A stretch of 36,873 bases of DNA from Frigoribacterium faeni (GTDB taxonomy: Bacteria; Actinomycetota; Actinomycetes; Actinomycetales; Microbacteriaceae). A program made the translations under genes and the position numbers. Every line of letters begins with the position of its first letter. Position 1 is the first letter of the stretch. Below the pieces are notes generated by a model. That model had not been told where the DNA came from. It made no database searches and saw only the letters and a program-made list of their open reading frames with translations. This document shows, piece by piece, positions 1-7,901 of the stretch. The stretch spans positions 1 through 36,873 of the forward strand of contig NZ_BJUV01000029.1 of NCBI RefSeq assembly GCF_007988805.1, written 5' to 3'.

Positions 1-1
1 G

Positions 2-421
2 GGCGCCGGCGAGTGGCTCGACGGCGCGTTCGCCCGCCACGAGAAGATCATGGGCTTCGGCCACCGCGTCTACAAGAACGGCGACAGCCGGGTGCCGACC
101 ATGGAGCAGGCGCTCGACCGCCTCGTCGACCGGGCCCGCGCCTCCGGCGACACCCGCGTCGACGACCTCGCCGCGACGTACGACGCGCTCGCCGCCGGGG
201 TGTTCGACCGCAAGGGACTGAAGCCCAACGTCGACTACCCGTCGGGGCTGGCCTACCACCTGATGGGCTTCGACACCTCGGTCTTCACCCCGCTGTTCGT
301 CGCCTCGCGCGTGCTCGGGTGGAGCGCCCACGTGATCGAGCAGCGCGAGGCGAACTCGCTGATCCGGCCCCTCAGCCACTACGACGGGTCCGACCTCCGC
401 GACGTGCCGGCGCGCGGCTGA
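2..421 (+). CDS. prpC: Citrate/2-methylcitrate synthase, C-terminal part (5' end outside window)
   Basis: The reading frame is open from the window edge to a TGA and gives about 139 residues of the C-terminal small and large domain region of the citrate synthase family. The motif GFGHRVYKNGDSRVP carries the conserved active-site His, and NVDYPSGLAYHLMGF carries the conserved catalytic Asp of the NVD(F/Y) motif. The family condenses oxaloacetate with acetyl-CoA or propionyl-CoA in the cytoplasm. The wording of the GFGHRVYKNGDSR block is what I associate with the 2-methylcitrate synthase/citrate synthase (PrpC) branch used in propionate breakdown. The N-terminal part and the upstream partner genes lie outside the window, so assignment to PrpC rather than a housekeeping citrate synthase is tentative. 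The gene ends 83 nt before the next start. Confidence 0.8.
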   Translation, partial: GAGEWLDGAFARHEKIMGFGHRVYKNGDSRVPTMEQALDRLVDRARASGDTRVDDLAATYDALAAGVFDRKGLKPNVDYPSGLAYHLMGFDTSVFTPLFVASRVLGWSAHVIEQREANSLIRPLSHYDGSDLRDVPARG

Positions 422-424
422 GGC

Positions 425-443
425 GACCCGCGCCTCCTCGGGG
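425..443 (+). repeat. Single arm of the CCGCGCCTCCT repeat
   Basis: GACCCGCGCCTCCTCGGGG lies immediately after the prpC stop codon. It matches the arms of the inverted pair at 9932-9985 and the copy at 33740-33755. No second arm is seen here. Confidence 0.6.
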
Positions 444-492
444 CCCGTCGGCGCCGGAGCCGGCCGGCCGGACCCCGCGGAGGCCGCGCGCC

Positions 493-498
493 TAGCGT
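493..498 (+). promoter_or_regulatory. Leaderless-type -10 (TAGCGT) for the DUF255 gene
   Basis: TAGCGT fits TANNNT and ends 6 nt before the ATG at 505. No Shine-Dalgarno sequence precedes the ATG, which suggests that transcription starts at or next to the start codon. Confidence 0.5.
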
Positions 499-504
499 GG
501 GAGC

Positions 505-2634
505 ATGCCCAACCGCCTCGCCGACGCCGTCAGCCCCTACCTCCGTTCGCACGCCGACAATCCGGTCGACTGGCGGCCCTGGGGGCAGGAGGCGTTCGAC
601 GAGGCGGCCCGCCGCGACGTCCCCGTGCTGGTCTCGATCGGCTACTCCACCTGCCACTGGTGCCACGTCATGGCGCGCGAGAGCTTCAGCGACCCCGTGC
701 TGGCCGCCCACCTGAACGACCGCTTCGTCGCCGTCAAGGTGGATCGCGAGGAGCACCCCGACGTCGACTCGAGCTACCTCGCGGCCGCGTCGGCGTTCGT
801 CGAGGGTCTCGGCTGGCCGCTCACCGTGTTCGTCACGCCGACCGGCCGGCCGTTCTACGCCGGCACCTACTTCCCGCCCGTCGCCGTGCAGGGGCGGCCC
901 TCGTTCCGCCAGGTGCTCGACGCGGTCGCTGAGGCGTGGACGACCCGCCGAGCCGAGGTCGACGCCACCGCGGCGGCCGTCCAGGAGGCGCTGGCCGCGG
1001 GACCGACGTCGGTCGCGCCTCCCGGGCCCTCCGGCAGCCCCGCCCTGCCCGGCCGCCCCGAGCTCGCCCACGCCGTCGCACGACTCGCCGCTCACGAGGA
1101 CGTCGAGCACGGCGGCTTCGGGGGAGCGCCGAAGTTCCCGACCGCGCCCGCCCAGCTGGCGCTGCTCGCCCTGGGGGCCGGGGGAGACGACGGCGCCCGC
1201 GAGCTCGTGACCCGGACCCTGACCCGCATGGCCGCGTCGCCGCTGCGCGACCCGATCGAGGGCGGGTTCTTCCGCTATGCGGTGCGACGCGACTGGTCCG
1301 AGCCGCACTACGAGCGGATGCTCTACGACAACGCGCAGCTGCTGCTGGCGTACTCGCGGCTGTCGGTGCTCGACGGGGCGGACGCCGACGCCGCCGCCGA
1401 CGCGCGTCCGCAGGGAGCCGGCCCCGCGTCGGCGGCCGTGCGTCCGTCGGGGTCCGCCCCCGCGTCGGCGGCCGTGCCGCCGTCGGGGTCGGTCCCCGCG
1501 TCGGCTACTCAGGCGATCGGCCTCGATCCGACGGAGATCGCGACGGGGATCGCGGATTTCCTGATCAGTCGACTGCGCATCGGCGACGGCGGCTTCGGCT
1601 CGGCGCAAGACAGCGAGAGCACGATCGACGGGCAGCGCGACGAGGGCGGGTACTACCGGCGCGACGCCGCCGGGCGTGCGGAGATCGCGGCACCGCCCGT
1701 CGACGAGAAGGTGCTGACGGGCTGGAACGGTCTCGCCATCGCGGCGCTCGCCGAGGCCGGCGCCCGGCACGACCGCGGGGACTGGGTGGCGGCCGCGGCC
1801 GGGGCAGCCGATCTCCTGCTCGAGCGGCACGTGACGCCCGAGGGTCGGCTCCTCCGGGCGTCCACCGGCACGGCCGTGTCGACGGCTGTGGCGACCCTGG
1901 AGGACCACGGTCTGTTCGCCTCGGGCCTGCTGGCGCTGACCTGCGCCACGGGACTGCCGCGGTACGCGGTGGCCGCTCGATCACTGGTCGACGCGTGCCT
2001 GCCCGACGACTCGACGACCAGCGCGGTGCCGGGCTCCGCGGTCGACGCGGTGCCGGCCGACGCCGAGCGCCGCCCCGAGACCGTCGTCGCCCCGGCGGGC
2101 GGCGACCCCGTGCTCGTCTCGCAGGGCGTCGCCCTGTCGAGCGACCCGAGCGAGGGCGCCTACCCGTCGGGGGCGAGCGCGATCGCCGCCGCCGCCCTGA
2201 CGCTGCACCGGCTCACCGGCGAGCTGCGTTACCGGCTCGTCGCCGAGCAGCTCGTGGGAGCCGTCACCGGACAGGCCCTGGACAACCCCCTGGCCTACGG
2301 CGCGACCTTCGGCCTGCTCGTCGAGCTGGAGGCGCCTCTGACGCAGCTGGTCGTCGTCGAGCCGGTGGAGGCGGCAGGGCAGGCCTTCGCCGCGGATCCG
2401 GTCGATCCGTCGGACCGCCTCGGTCGGCGTGCGCGGCGGCTGACGCGTCCCGGCGCGGTGGCCGCTGTGGTGGACGAGGAGGCGGCGGTCACCCTCGCCG
2501 AGGCCGGCTTCGAGCTGTTCGCCGGACGCCCTGCCTCGGGCCACCGCGCCACGGCCTACCTGTGCCAGGACTTCGTCTGCCGTCTCCCGATCACCGACCC
2601 GGTCGTGCTCGACGAGGAGCTCGCCGAGCACTGA
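505..2634 (+). CDS. DUF255 thioredoxin-domain protein (YyaL/SSP411 family)
   Basis: A 709-residue cytoplasmic protein. The N-terminal thioredoxin-like domain (about residues 1-160) begins with the family signature [21 protein letters not shown] and contains STCHWCHVM with a CxxC pair. [20 protein letters not shown] is the following conserved block. The rest resembles the alpha/alpha-barrel part of the family ([44 protein letters not shown]). The family is widespread, but its biochemical role is not settled; a redox or sugar-epimerase-like activity has been suggested from structure. An odd Ala/Pro/Ser-rich insertion made of three 36-bp tandem repeats (1405-1511) sits between two conserved segments, and another low-complexity linker lies near residues 165-190. 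The start is supported by a TAGCGT hexamer 6 nt upstream. Confidence 0.85.
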   Translation: MPNRLADAVSPYLRSHADNPVDWRPWGQEAFDEAARRDVPVLVSIGYSTCHWCHVMARESFSDPVLAAHLNDRFVAVKVDREEHPDVDSSYLAAASAFVEGLGWPLTVFVTPTGRPFYAGTYFPPVAVQGRPSFRQVLDAVAEAWTTRRAEVDATAAAVQEALAAGPTSVAPPGPSGSPALPGRPELAHAVARLAAHEDVEHGGFGGAPKFPTAPAQLALLALGAGGDDGARELVTRTLTRMAASPLRDPIEGGFFRYAVRRDWSEPHYERMLYDNAQLLLAYSRLSVLDGADADAAADARPQGAGPASAAVRPSGSAPASAAVPPSGSVPASATQAIGLDPTEIATGIADFLISRLRIGDGGFGSAQDSESTIDGQRDEGGYYRRDAAGRAEIAAPPVDEKVLTGWNGLAIAALAEAGARHDRGDWVAAAAGAADLLLERHVTPEGRLLRASTGTAVSTAVATLEDHGLFASGLLALTCATGLPRYAVAARSLVDACLPDDSTTSAVPGSAVDAVPADAERRPETVVAPAGGDPVLVSQGVALSSDPSEGAYPSGASAIAAAALTLHRLTGELRYRLVAEQLVGAVTGQALDNPLAYGATFGLLVELEAPLTQLVVVEPVEAAGQAFAADPVDPSDRLGRRARRLTRPGAVAAVVDEEAAVTLAEAGFELFAGRPASGHRATAYLCQDFVCRLPITDPVVLDEELAEH
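1405..1511 (+). repeat. Three tandem 36-bp repeats inside the DUF255 gene
   Basis: Three in-frame units start at 1405, 1441 and 1477 and encode [24 protein letters not shown] and [11 protein letters not shown]. Units 1 and 2 share their 3' half exactly, and unit 3 is diverged. They encode an unstructured Pro/Ala linker. Confidence 0.85.
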
Positions 2635-2676
2635 CCCGGAGCCGGAGCCGGAGCCGGAGCCGAGGCCGAGGCCGAG
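2635..2676. repeat. Hexanucleotide tract (CCCGGA)(GCCGGA)3(GCCGAG)3
   Basis: Seven consecutive hexamers begin directly after the TGA of the DUF255 gene: one CCCGGA, three GCCGGA and three GCCGAG. They lie in the short convergent gap to the next gene. The tract looks like a slippage-prone microsatellite; no coding role is evident. Confidence 0.85.
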
Positions 2677-2731
2677 ACCGGCGCCCGCACCGGAGCCGCG
2701 GCCCTGGCCGGACCGAGGAGAGGGGCGGGGA

Positions 2732-3052
2732 TCAGCCTCGGGGCTTGGGCGGTCCCGGCTTGGGGTGGCCGGGGATCGAGTCGCCCGAGAGATTGAGGTC
2801 GGCCGGGTCGACCTCGATGTCGCCGCCGTCGTCGGGCCCTCCCTCTCCGGGCAGCGTCTGGACCGCGTCGAGGTCGGTGTCGGCGTCGACGGCGGGGGAG
2901 TCCTCCGTGGCGGAGCGCTGCATCTCGGCGGTCGTGGCCTCGCTGCGCGGGACGTCGGCCGTGGGATCGTCGCTCTCGACGGCCGCGCCGGTCGATCGTG
3001 TCGAGTCGGGCTGGAGGTCGCTGGACTGGATGTCGTGCTCGTCATCGTGCAT
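2732..3052 (-). CDS. Small acidic, probably disordered protein of unknown function
   Basis: A 106-residue protein rich in Asp, Glu, Ser and Thr with no membrane segment or signal peptide. Its C-terminus is Pro/Lys-rich (GHPKPGPPKPRG). I do not recognise a domain. The start is placed at MHDDEHD, not at a Met 12 codons upstream, because a TAGCGT hexamer lies 7 nt before this ATG, the same arrangement seen at neighbouring genes. It is transcribed away from the sulfurtransferase gene stop, with 75 nt between them, and converges with the DUF255 gene across the hexanucleotide tract. That it is a real gene is supported by codon-like GC periodicity and the promoter-like hexamer. The function is unknown. 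Confidence 0.6.
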   Translation of the reverse strand: MHDDEHDIQSSDLQPDSTRSTGAAVESDDPTADVPRSEATTAEMQRSATEDSPAVDADTDLDAVQTLPGEGGPDDGGDIEVDPADLNLSGDSIPGHPKPGPPKPRG

Positions 3053-3059
3053 GCGCGGG

Positions 3060-3065
3060 ACGCTA
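3060..3065 (-). promoter_or_regulatory. Leaderless-type -10 (TAGCGT) for the acidic protein gene
   Basis: On the minus strand TAGCGT ends 7 nt before the ATG at 3052. It decides this start over the upstream in-frame Met at 3088. Confidence 0.5.
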
Positions 3066-3127
3066 CGCCGTGCGGGTGGATGCGGCATGTGCGGCGAGAG
3101 GACCGGGTCGGTGGAGCGGCGCGTGGA

Positions 3128-4000
3128 TCAGGCCGCGAGCGACTCGAGGGGTGCGCCCGGGTCGGCCGACCACTCGTTGAGCGAGCCGTCGTAGAGGGCG
3201 ACGTTGCGCTCGCCGATGAGGGTGAGGGCGAAGGCGTCGGCGCTCGCGGTGATGCCTCCGCCGCAGTAGACGACGACGCGCGCGGCGTCGGCCACCGGGG
3301 CGAAGATCGACTTGAGCTGGGCGTCGGGTCGGAACTGGTGGTCGCCGTCGACGAGGGTCGAGGCCGGAGCGCTGAGGCTGCCGGGGATGTGCCCCCGGCG
3401 CGGACGCCGCCCCTCGGTGCCGGCGAACTCGGCGCTCGGCGACGCGCAGACGAGCGCAGCGGTCTCGTCGCCCGCGACGACGCGCTCGACGAAGGCCTTG
3501 TCGACCCAGAGCTCGGGACGCTCGCGAGCCTCGAACAGCGTGGGCTCGGGTTCGACGTGCCCCCGTTCGACGGGGCGGCGTTCGTCGCGCCACACGCCAG
3601 CGCCGCCGTCGAGCACCGCGACGTCGTCGTAGCCGAAGGCCCGGAACAACCACCAGAGCCGGCAGGCCCACTCGCCCAGGGAGTCGTCGTAGACGACGAC
3701 GGTCGTGTCGTTCGAGATGCCGAGGGCGCCGACGGCGTCCTCGAAGCGCAGGCGGTCGGGCCGCGTGAACGGCAGGTGGGCGTCGGCGTCGCTGAAGTCG
3801 CGGATCAGGTCGGCGAACACGGCGCCGGGCACGTGCTCGGCGCGGTGGCCCTCCCGGCCGGTGACGAACCGCCCGGTCGGCGTGCCGTCGACCCCCGCGA
3901 CGGGGAGGACGGTGGTGTCGACCACGACCATGTCGTCGGCGCCCAGGTGGTCGGCGAGCCACTGGGTCGAGACGAGCGGTGAGGTCAGCACGGGGGGCAT
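3128..4000 (-). CDS. sseA: Thiosulfate/3-mercaptopyruvate sulfurtransferase (tandem rhodanese)
   Basis: A 290-residue two-rhodanese-domain protein. The N-terminal inactive domain includes VSTQWLADHLGADDMVVVDT and VVVYDDSLGEWACRLWWLFR. The C-terminal domain carries the active-site loop CGGGITA after VVVY, with the persulfide-forming Cys. The family moves sulfane sulfur from thiosulfate or mercaptopyruvate to thiol acceptors in the cytoplasm. The loop CGGGITA resembles the CGSGVTA type of mercaptopyruvate/thiosulfate sulfurtransferases, so the preferred donor cannot be fixed from sequence. The start at MPPVLTS is chosen over a Met 17 codons upstream because TACCGT lies 7 nt before it on the minus strand. 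The gene appears to be monocistronic. Confidence 0.85.
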   Translation of the reverse strand: MPPVLTSPLVSTQWLADHLGADDMVVVDTTVLPVAGVDGTPTGRFVTGREGHRAEHVPGAVFADLIRDFSDADAHLPFTRPDRLRFEDAVGALGISNDTTVVVYDDSLGEWACRLWWLFRAFGYDDVAVLDGGAGVWRDERRPVERGHVEPEPTLFEARERPELWVDKAFVERVVAGDETAALVCASPSAEFAGTEGRRPRRGHIPGSLSAPASTLVDGDHQFRPDAQLKSIFAPVADAARVVVYCGGGITASADAFALTLIGERNVALYDGSLNEWSADPGAPLESLAA

Positions 4001-4007
4001 GGGCACC

Positions 4008-4013
4008 ACGGTA
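4008..4013 (-). promoter_or_regulatory. Leaderless-type -10 (TACCGT) for sseA
   Basis: On the minus strand TACCGT ends 7 nt before the ATG at 4000, with no Shine-Dalgarno sequence between them. Confidence 0.45.
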
Positions 4014-4120
4014 CCCACGACCGCGGACATCGAGCGGGAGGCCGGCAACACGGCGTCATGCGCGTCGAGGTCGGCCGCCTCCGGACGGCCGTCCGGCGAC
4101 CGAGGGGTCCGGCGCCGGTC

Positions 4121-4741
4121 TCAGCGGCCGGTCTTCTTGGCGGAGATCACCCCGGTGTCGAAGCCCATCAGGTTGAGTCCGCCGTGGAACCTCGCGTGCT
4201 CGACCTTGATGCAGCGATCCATCACGACGGTGAGGCCGTGGGCCTCGCCGTAGCGTGCCGCCTCCTCGTTGTAGATGCCCAGCTGGACCCAGATGGTCGT
4301 CGCGCCGCTGGCCAGCACGTCGTCGACGACCGACGGGATGTCGCTCGCCTTGCGGAACACGTCGACGATGTCGGGCACCTCGGGCAGCGACGCCAGGTCG
4401 GGGTAGGCCTTCTGGCCGAGGATCGTGTCGGCGTTCGGGTTGACGAAGTACACCCGCAGATCGCTGGACTGCTGCAGGTAGGTGCCGACGAAGTAGCTCG
4501 AGCGGGCCGGGTTCGGCGACGCGCCGACGATCGCGACGCTCGAGGCCCCGCGGAGGATGGCCTGCCGCTCACGAGCGCTCGGTCCCACCCAGGTGCGCTG
4601 CGACTTCAGGAGGCGCGCGAGCGGCGACGAGGCCGGGAGCTCGCAGGTCAGACCGTTGGTCAGCTGGGTGGTGACGGTGTCGCCGACCGTGGTGGTCGGA
4701 GCCGCCGGATCGAGGTCGGCGGGGGTCGGTGCGGAGGTCAT
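4121..4741 (-). CDS. CoA-binding (YccU-type) protein, metY partner
   Basis: A 206-residue protein with a CoA_binding_2 Rossmann-like fold. SVAIVGASPNPARSS is the nucleotide-binding loop, followed by VYFVNPNADTILGQKAYPDL and WVQLGIYNEEA, and the conserved DRCIKVEHAR near the C-terminus. The N-terminal 60 residues are less conserved. The family binds CoA or acyl-CoA, but its physiological role is not established. It is the second gene of a unit with metY: the metY TGA and this ATG are separated by 4 nt, so translation is probably coupled. The pairing suggests a link to acyl-homoserine or sulfur amino acid metabolism, which is inference. Confidence 0.8.
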   Translation of the reverse strand: MTSAPTPADLDPAAPTTTVGDTVTTQLTNGLTCELPASSPLARLLKSQRTWVGPSARERQAILRGASSVAIVGASPNPARSSYFVGTYLQQSSDLRVYFVNPNADTILGQKAYPDLASLPEVPDIVDVFRKASDIPSVVDDVLASGATTIWVQLGIYNEEAARYGEAHGLTVVMDRCIKVEHARFHGGLNLMGFDTGVISAKKTGR

Positions 4742-4745
4742 ATGG

Positions 4746-6038
4746 TCACTCGCCCTTCGTCGCGGCGCTGAGCGCCTGGTCGAGATCGTGAACGATGTCG
4801 GCGGGGTCTTCTATTCCGACGCTGATGCGGACCGATCCGGGCAGCACGCCGGCGTCGACGAGCTGCTGCTCGCTGAGCTGGGCGTGGGTGGTCGATCCGG
4901 GGTGGATCACGAGGGTCTTGGCGTCGCCGATGTTGGCGAGGTGGCTGGCCAGCTCGACCGACTCGATGAAGGTCCTGCCGGCGGCCCGGCCGCCCTTCAG
5001 CTCGAAGGTGAAGACCGAGCCCGGCCCCTCGGGAAGGTACTTCTGCGCGCGCTCGTGGTGCGGGTGTCCGGGGAGACCCGCCCAGCGGACGCGCTCGATG
5101 CGGGGGTCGGCGTCGAGCCATTCGGCGACGTGGCGGGCGTTCTCGACGTGGGCGCGCATCCGGAAGGGGAGGGTCTCGACGCCCTGCGCCAGCAGCCAGG
5201 CCGAGTGCGGGGCCAGCGCGGGCCCGATGTCGCGCAGCTGCTCGGCGCGGAGTCGGGTGAGGAACGCGTACTCGCCGAAGTTGCCCGACCAGTTGAGACC
5301 GCCGTAGCTGGGCACCGGCTGGTCGAACAGCGGGAACCGATCGGTGTCCCAGGGGAAGCGGCCCGATTCGACGACGACCCCGCCGAGCGTGGTGCCGTGC
5401 CCGCCGAGGAACTTCGTCGCCGAGTGGATGACCACGTCGGCGCCCCACTCGATCGGGCGGTTGAGGTAGGGCGTCGCGATGGTCGAGTCGACGATGAGCG
5501 GGATGCCGGCCGCGTGGGCGACCTCGGCCAGCCCCTCGAGGTCGGCGATCTCGCCCGACGGGTTCGCGACCGTCTCGACGAAGAGCAGCTTGGTGGCCGG
5601 GGTGATGGCGGCCGCGTAGTCGGCCGGCTCGCTCGACTGCACGAAGGTCGTCTCGACGCCGAACCGGCGGAGGGTGACGTCGAGCTGCGTGATCGACCCG
5701 CCGTAGAGGTTCGCGCTCGCCACGATGTGGTCGCCCGCGCCGGCGAGCGAGGCGAAGGTGATGAACTGCGCGCTCAACCCGCTCGAGGTCGCGACCGCGC
5801 CCAGCCCGCCCTCGAGGCTGGCGATCCGCTCCTCGAAGGAGGCCGTGGTGGGGTTCGCCAGCCGGCTGTAGATGTTGCCGTACTTCTGCAGGGCGAACCG
5901 CGCCGCGGCGTCGTCGGTGTCGTCGAACACGAACGCGCTGGACTGGTAGATGGGCAGCGCCCGCGAACCCGTCACCGCGTCGGGGATGTTGCCCGCGTGG
6001 ATCGCACGCGTGCGGAAGCCGTACTCACGATCTGCCAT
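4746..6038 (-). CDS. metY: O-acetylhomoserine (thiol)-lyase / aminocarboxypropyltransferase
   Basis: A 430-residue PLP enzyme of the Cys/Met metabolism family. It would make homocysteine from O-acetylhomoserine and sulfide in the cytoplasm. FRTRAIHAGNIPD is the usual N-terminus. YSRLANPTTASFEERIASLE and SSGLSAQF are substrate and cofactor contacts, and HSATKFLGGHG contains the Schiff-base Lys. The length and the GGLNWSGNFGEYAFLTRLR segment fit the MetY branch rather than the shorter MetB/MetC enzymes. It is first in a two-gene unit with the CoA-binding protein. A TAGCGT hexamer 6 nt before the ATG suggests a leaderless transcript, which leaves no room for a SAM riboswitch in the 104-nt gap. 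Confidence 0.9.
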   Translation of the reverse strand: MADREYGFRTRAIHAGNIPDAVTGSRALPIYQSSAFVFDDTDDAAARFALQKYGNIYSRLANPTTASFEERIASLEGGLGAVATSSGLSAQFITFASLAGAGDHIVASANLYGGSITQLDVTLRRFGVETTFVQSSEPADYAAAITPATKLLFVETVANPSGEIADLEGLAEVAHAAGIPLIVDSTIATPYLNRPIEWGADVVIHSATKFLGGHGTTLGGVVVESGRFPWDTDRFPLFDQPVPSYGGLNWSGNFGEYAFLTRLRAEQLRDIGPALAPHSAWLLAQGVETLPFRMRAHVENARHVAEWLDADPRIERVRWAGLPGHPHHERAQKYLPEGPGSVFTFELKGGRAAGRTFIESVELASHLANIGDAKTLVIHPGSTTHAQLSEQQLVDAGVLPGSVRISVGIEDPADIVHDLDQALSAATKGE

Positions 6039-6044
6039 GGGCCA

Positions 6045-6050
6045 ACGCTA
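6045..6050 (-). promoter_or_regulatory. Leaderless-type -10 (TAGCGT) for metY
   Basis: On the minus strand TAGCGT ends 6 nt before the ATG at 6038. The hexamer is identical to those upstream of the genes at 505 and 3052. Confidence 0.5.
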
Positions 6051-6103
6051 GCCGCTGGGCGTCACGCGGGGACCCGCTCGGTAACAGAACTACACATGAC
6101 GAG

Positions 6104-6141
6104 CCGCGCCTCCTGATCGGGGGAGGGACGAGGAGGCGCGG
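6104..6141. repeat. Inverted pair of the CCGCGCCTCCT repeat; possible terminator of the PMT gene
   Basis: CCGCGCCTCCT (6104-6114) and AGGAGGCGCGG (6131-6141) form a perfect 11-bp stem with a 16-nt loop. It ends 1 nt from the stop codon of the minus-strand mannosyltransferase gene. There is no T tract, so terminator function is only possible. The arms belong to the window-wide repeat family. Confidence 0.75.
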
Positions 6142-6142
6142 A

Positions 6143-7855
6143 TCACTTCCAGCTGGGGATCCAGTAGTGGATGCGGATGAACTCCCAGTCGGCCAGCTGG
6201 GCCGTCCACAGGGGGTAGAAGAAGACGGTGACCGCGACGGCGGCCACGACGACGATCGCGGTGACCGCGATGCCGCTGCGCCGACGGTCGATGTGGTCGG
6301 TGCGCTTCCCGAGGATGATGCCGAGCACGGCGGCGAGCCCGAGCACCAGATAGGGCTCGAACGCGATCGTGTAGAACTGGAAGACCGTCCGGCCCGAGTA
6401 GGCGAGCCACGGCAGGTACGCCGCCGCGACGCCCAGCAGGATGGCCCCGTAGCGCCACTCGCGGTGCCGGACCACGCGGTAGAGCAGGTACAGGCAGGCG
6501 GCGACGGCCGCGTACCAGATGAGCGGGTTCGCGATCGAGGTGATGGCCTCGCCGCACCGCGCCACCTCGCAGCCGCCCTGCCCCTCGTCGAACCCCTGGT
6601 AGTACATGCTCGTCGGCCGCAGCATGAGCAGCCAGGTGAAGGGGTTCGCCTGGTACGAGTGCGGCGTCTGCAGCCCGACGTTGAAGGCGTAGACGCCCGC
6701 TTCGTAGTGCCAGAAGTTCTGCACCACGTCGGGCACCCAGGCGAGCGCGCCCGTCCAGCGCTGGCCGCCGTCCTCGACCCAGTGCCGGTAGTAGCCGCCG
6801 TCGGTGACGAACCAGCCCGTCCAGGTGATCAGGTAGGCGACCGCCGCCACCGGCACGGTGAGCAGGAAGCTCACCGGCGCCTGCCTGAACAGCGTGCCCG
6901 ACAGCCAGAACTCGACCCCGGCGCGGCGCCGGGCCAGCATGTCGACCACCACCGTGTAGACGGCGAAGACGGCCAGGAAGTAGAGGCCGTTCCATTTCAC
7001 CCCGGTCGCCAGGCCGCAGAGCAGACCCGCGGTGAGCAGCCACGGACGCGACCAGAGCACCGGGCCCCAGGCGATGTCGCGACCGGCCCCGCGCCTCCGG
7101 GTGATCCAGGCGTCGAGTCGCCGGGCGCTGTCGCGACGGTCGAGCAGCACCGCTCCGAACGCGAGCAGGCCGAAGAACATGACGAAGTTGTCGAGCAGCG
7201 ACACCCGCGACATGACGATCGCATGGCCGTCGATCGCGAGGAGGAAGCCCGCCAGCGTGCCCACCAGCGTCGACCGCAGCAGCACCGTGCCGATGATCGC
7301 GACGAGGGCCACCGCGAGGATGCCCACGATCGCCGTGCTGAGGCGCCAGCCGGCCGGGTCGTCGGGGCCGAGCGCCGCCATGCCGAGGCTGATCAGCCAC
7401 TTGCCGAGCGGCGGATGCGCGACGAACGACGCGGCGGTCGTGAACCCGTCGGCCCCTCCCGCGGCGAAGGTCGGGTCGTAGTCGGCGGGCCAGGCGGCCT
7501 CGTAGCCGAGTTCGTGCAGGGTCCAGGCGTCCTTGACGTAGTAGGTCTCGTCGAAGACGAGCGTGCCCGGCCGCCCCAGGTTCCACAGCCGCAGCACGGC
7601 GGCGAGCAGCGTCACCGCGATCGGACCGCCCCAGGCCCAGGCCCGGCGGCGCCCGGGCGTGGACAGCAGACGCCCCCACCAGCGGTCGAGCCGGGTCATC
7701 GCCGGGGGCGAGGCGGCGACGGCAGGAGGCACGGCGTGGCTCGGAGCCGCAGCCACCGCGGGCGACCGGTCCGGCTCGGACGCCGCGGCACCCTCGGGAG
7801 GCGCGGCGCCGGTCTCGAGGAGCGCGTCGAAGTCGCGCTCGGACCGGGTCGTCAT
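6143..7855 (-). CDS. pmt: Polyprenyl-phosphate-mannose:protein mannosyltransferase (PMT, GT39)
   Basis: A 570-residue polytopic membrane glycosyltransferase. After a disordered cytoplasmic N-terminus of about 70 residues it has the first membrane segment (GGPIAVTLLAAVLRLWNLG) and then LVFDETYYVKDAW, the DE motif in the first external loop that is catalytic in PMTs. Many hydrophobic segments follow. In actinobacteria this family transfers mannose from polyprenyl-phosphate mannose to exported proteins. The gene is divergent from rsmI with a 46-bp gap, as in many actinobacteria. The minus-strand ATG at 7855 is preceded by TACGAT at 6 nt. Upstream in-frame Met codons fall inside rsmI and are rejected. 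The N-terminal extension contains an in-frame copy of the GCGCCTCC motif (about 7797-7810). Confidence 0.88.
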   Translation of the reverse strand: MTTRSERDFDALLETGAAPPEGAAASEPDRSPAVAAAPSHAVPPAVAASPPAMTRLDRWWGRLLSTPGRRRAWAWGGPIAVTLLAAVLRLWNLGRPGTLVFDETYYVKDAWTLHELGYEAAWPADYDPTFAAGGADGFTTAASFVAHPPLGKWLISLGMAALGPDDPAGWRLSTAIVGILAVALVAIIGTVLLRSTLVGTLAGFLLAIDGHAIVMSRVSLLDNFVMFFGLLAFGAVLLDRRDSARRLDAWITRRRGAGRDIAWGPVLWSRPWLLTAGLLCGLATGVKWNGLYFLAVFAVYTVVVDMLARRRAGVEFWLSGTLFRQAPVSFLLTVPVAAVAYLITWTGWFVTDGGYYRHWVEDGGQRWTGALAWVPDVVQNFWHYEAGVYAFNVGLQTPHSYQANPFTWLLMLRPTSMYYQGFDEGQGGCEVARCGEAITSIANPLIWYAAVAACLYLLYRVVRHREWRYGAILLGVAAAYLPWLAYSGRTVFQFYTIAFEPYLVLGLAAVLGIILGKRTDHIDRRRSGIAVTAIVVVAAVAVTVFFYPLWTAQLADWEFIRIHYWIPSWK

Positions 7856-7861
7856 CCGGCC

Positions 7862-7867
7862 ATCGTA
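7862..7867 (-). promoter_or_regulatory. Leaderless-type -10 (TACGAT) for pmt
   Basis: On the minus strand TACGAT ends 6 nt before the ATG at 7855. It sits in the 46-bp divergent gap shared with rsmI. Confidence 0.5.
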
Positions 7868-7889
7868 ATGAGCGCCGCCGACCTCGGGG

Positions 7890-7895
7890 GACAAT
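7890..7895 (+). promoter_or_regulatory. Leaderless-type -10 (GACAAT) for rsmI
   Basis: GACAAT ends 6 nt before the GTG start at 7902. It is a near match to TACAAT. Confidence 0.4.
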
Positions 7896-7901
7896 GGGCG
7901 G

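Noticed and set aside
936-3194. Long Arg/Gly-rich reading frame of 752 codons on the plus strand
   Set aside because: It is the out-of-frame shadow of the DUF255 gene and then crosses the minus-strand acidic protein gene. It has no domain and a composition typical of frame-shifted GC-rich DNA.
6039-6142. SAM or S-box riboswitch before metY
   Set aside because: The promoter hexamer abuts the start codon and the gap is only 104 nt, mostly taken by the repeat pair. There is no room for an aptamer.
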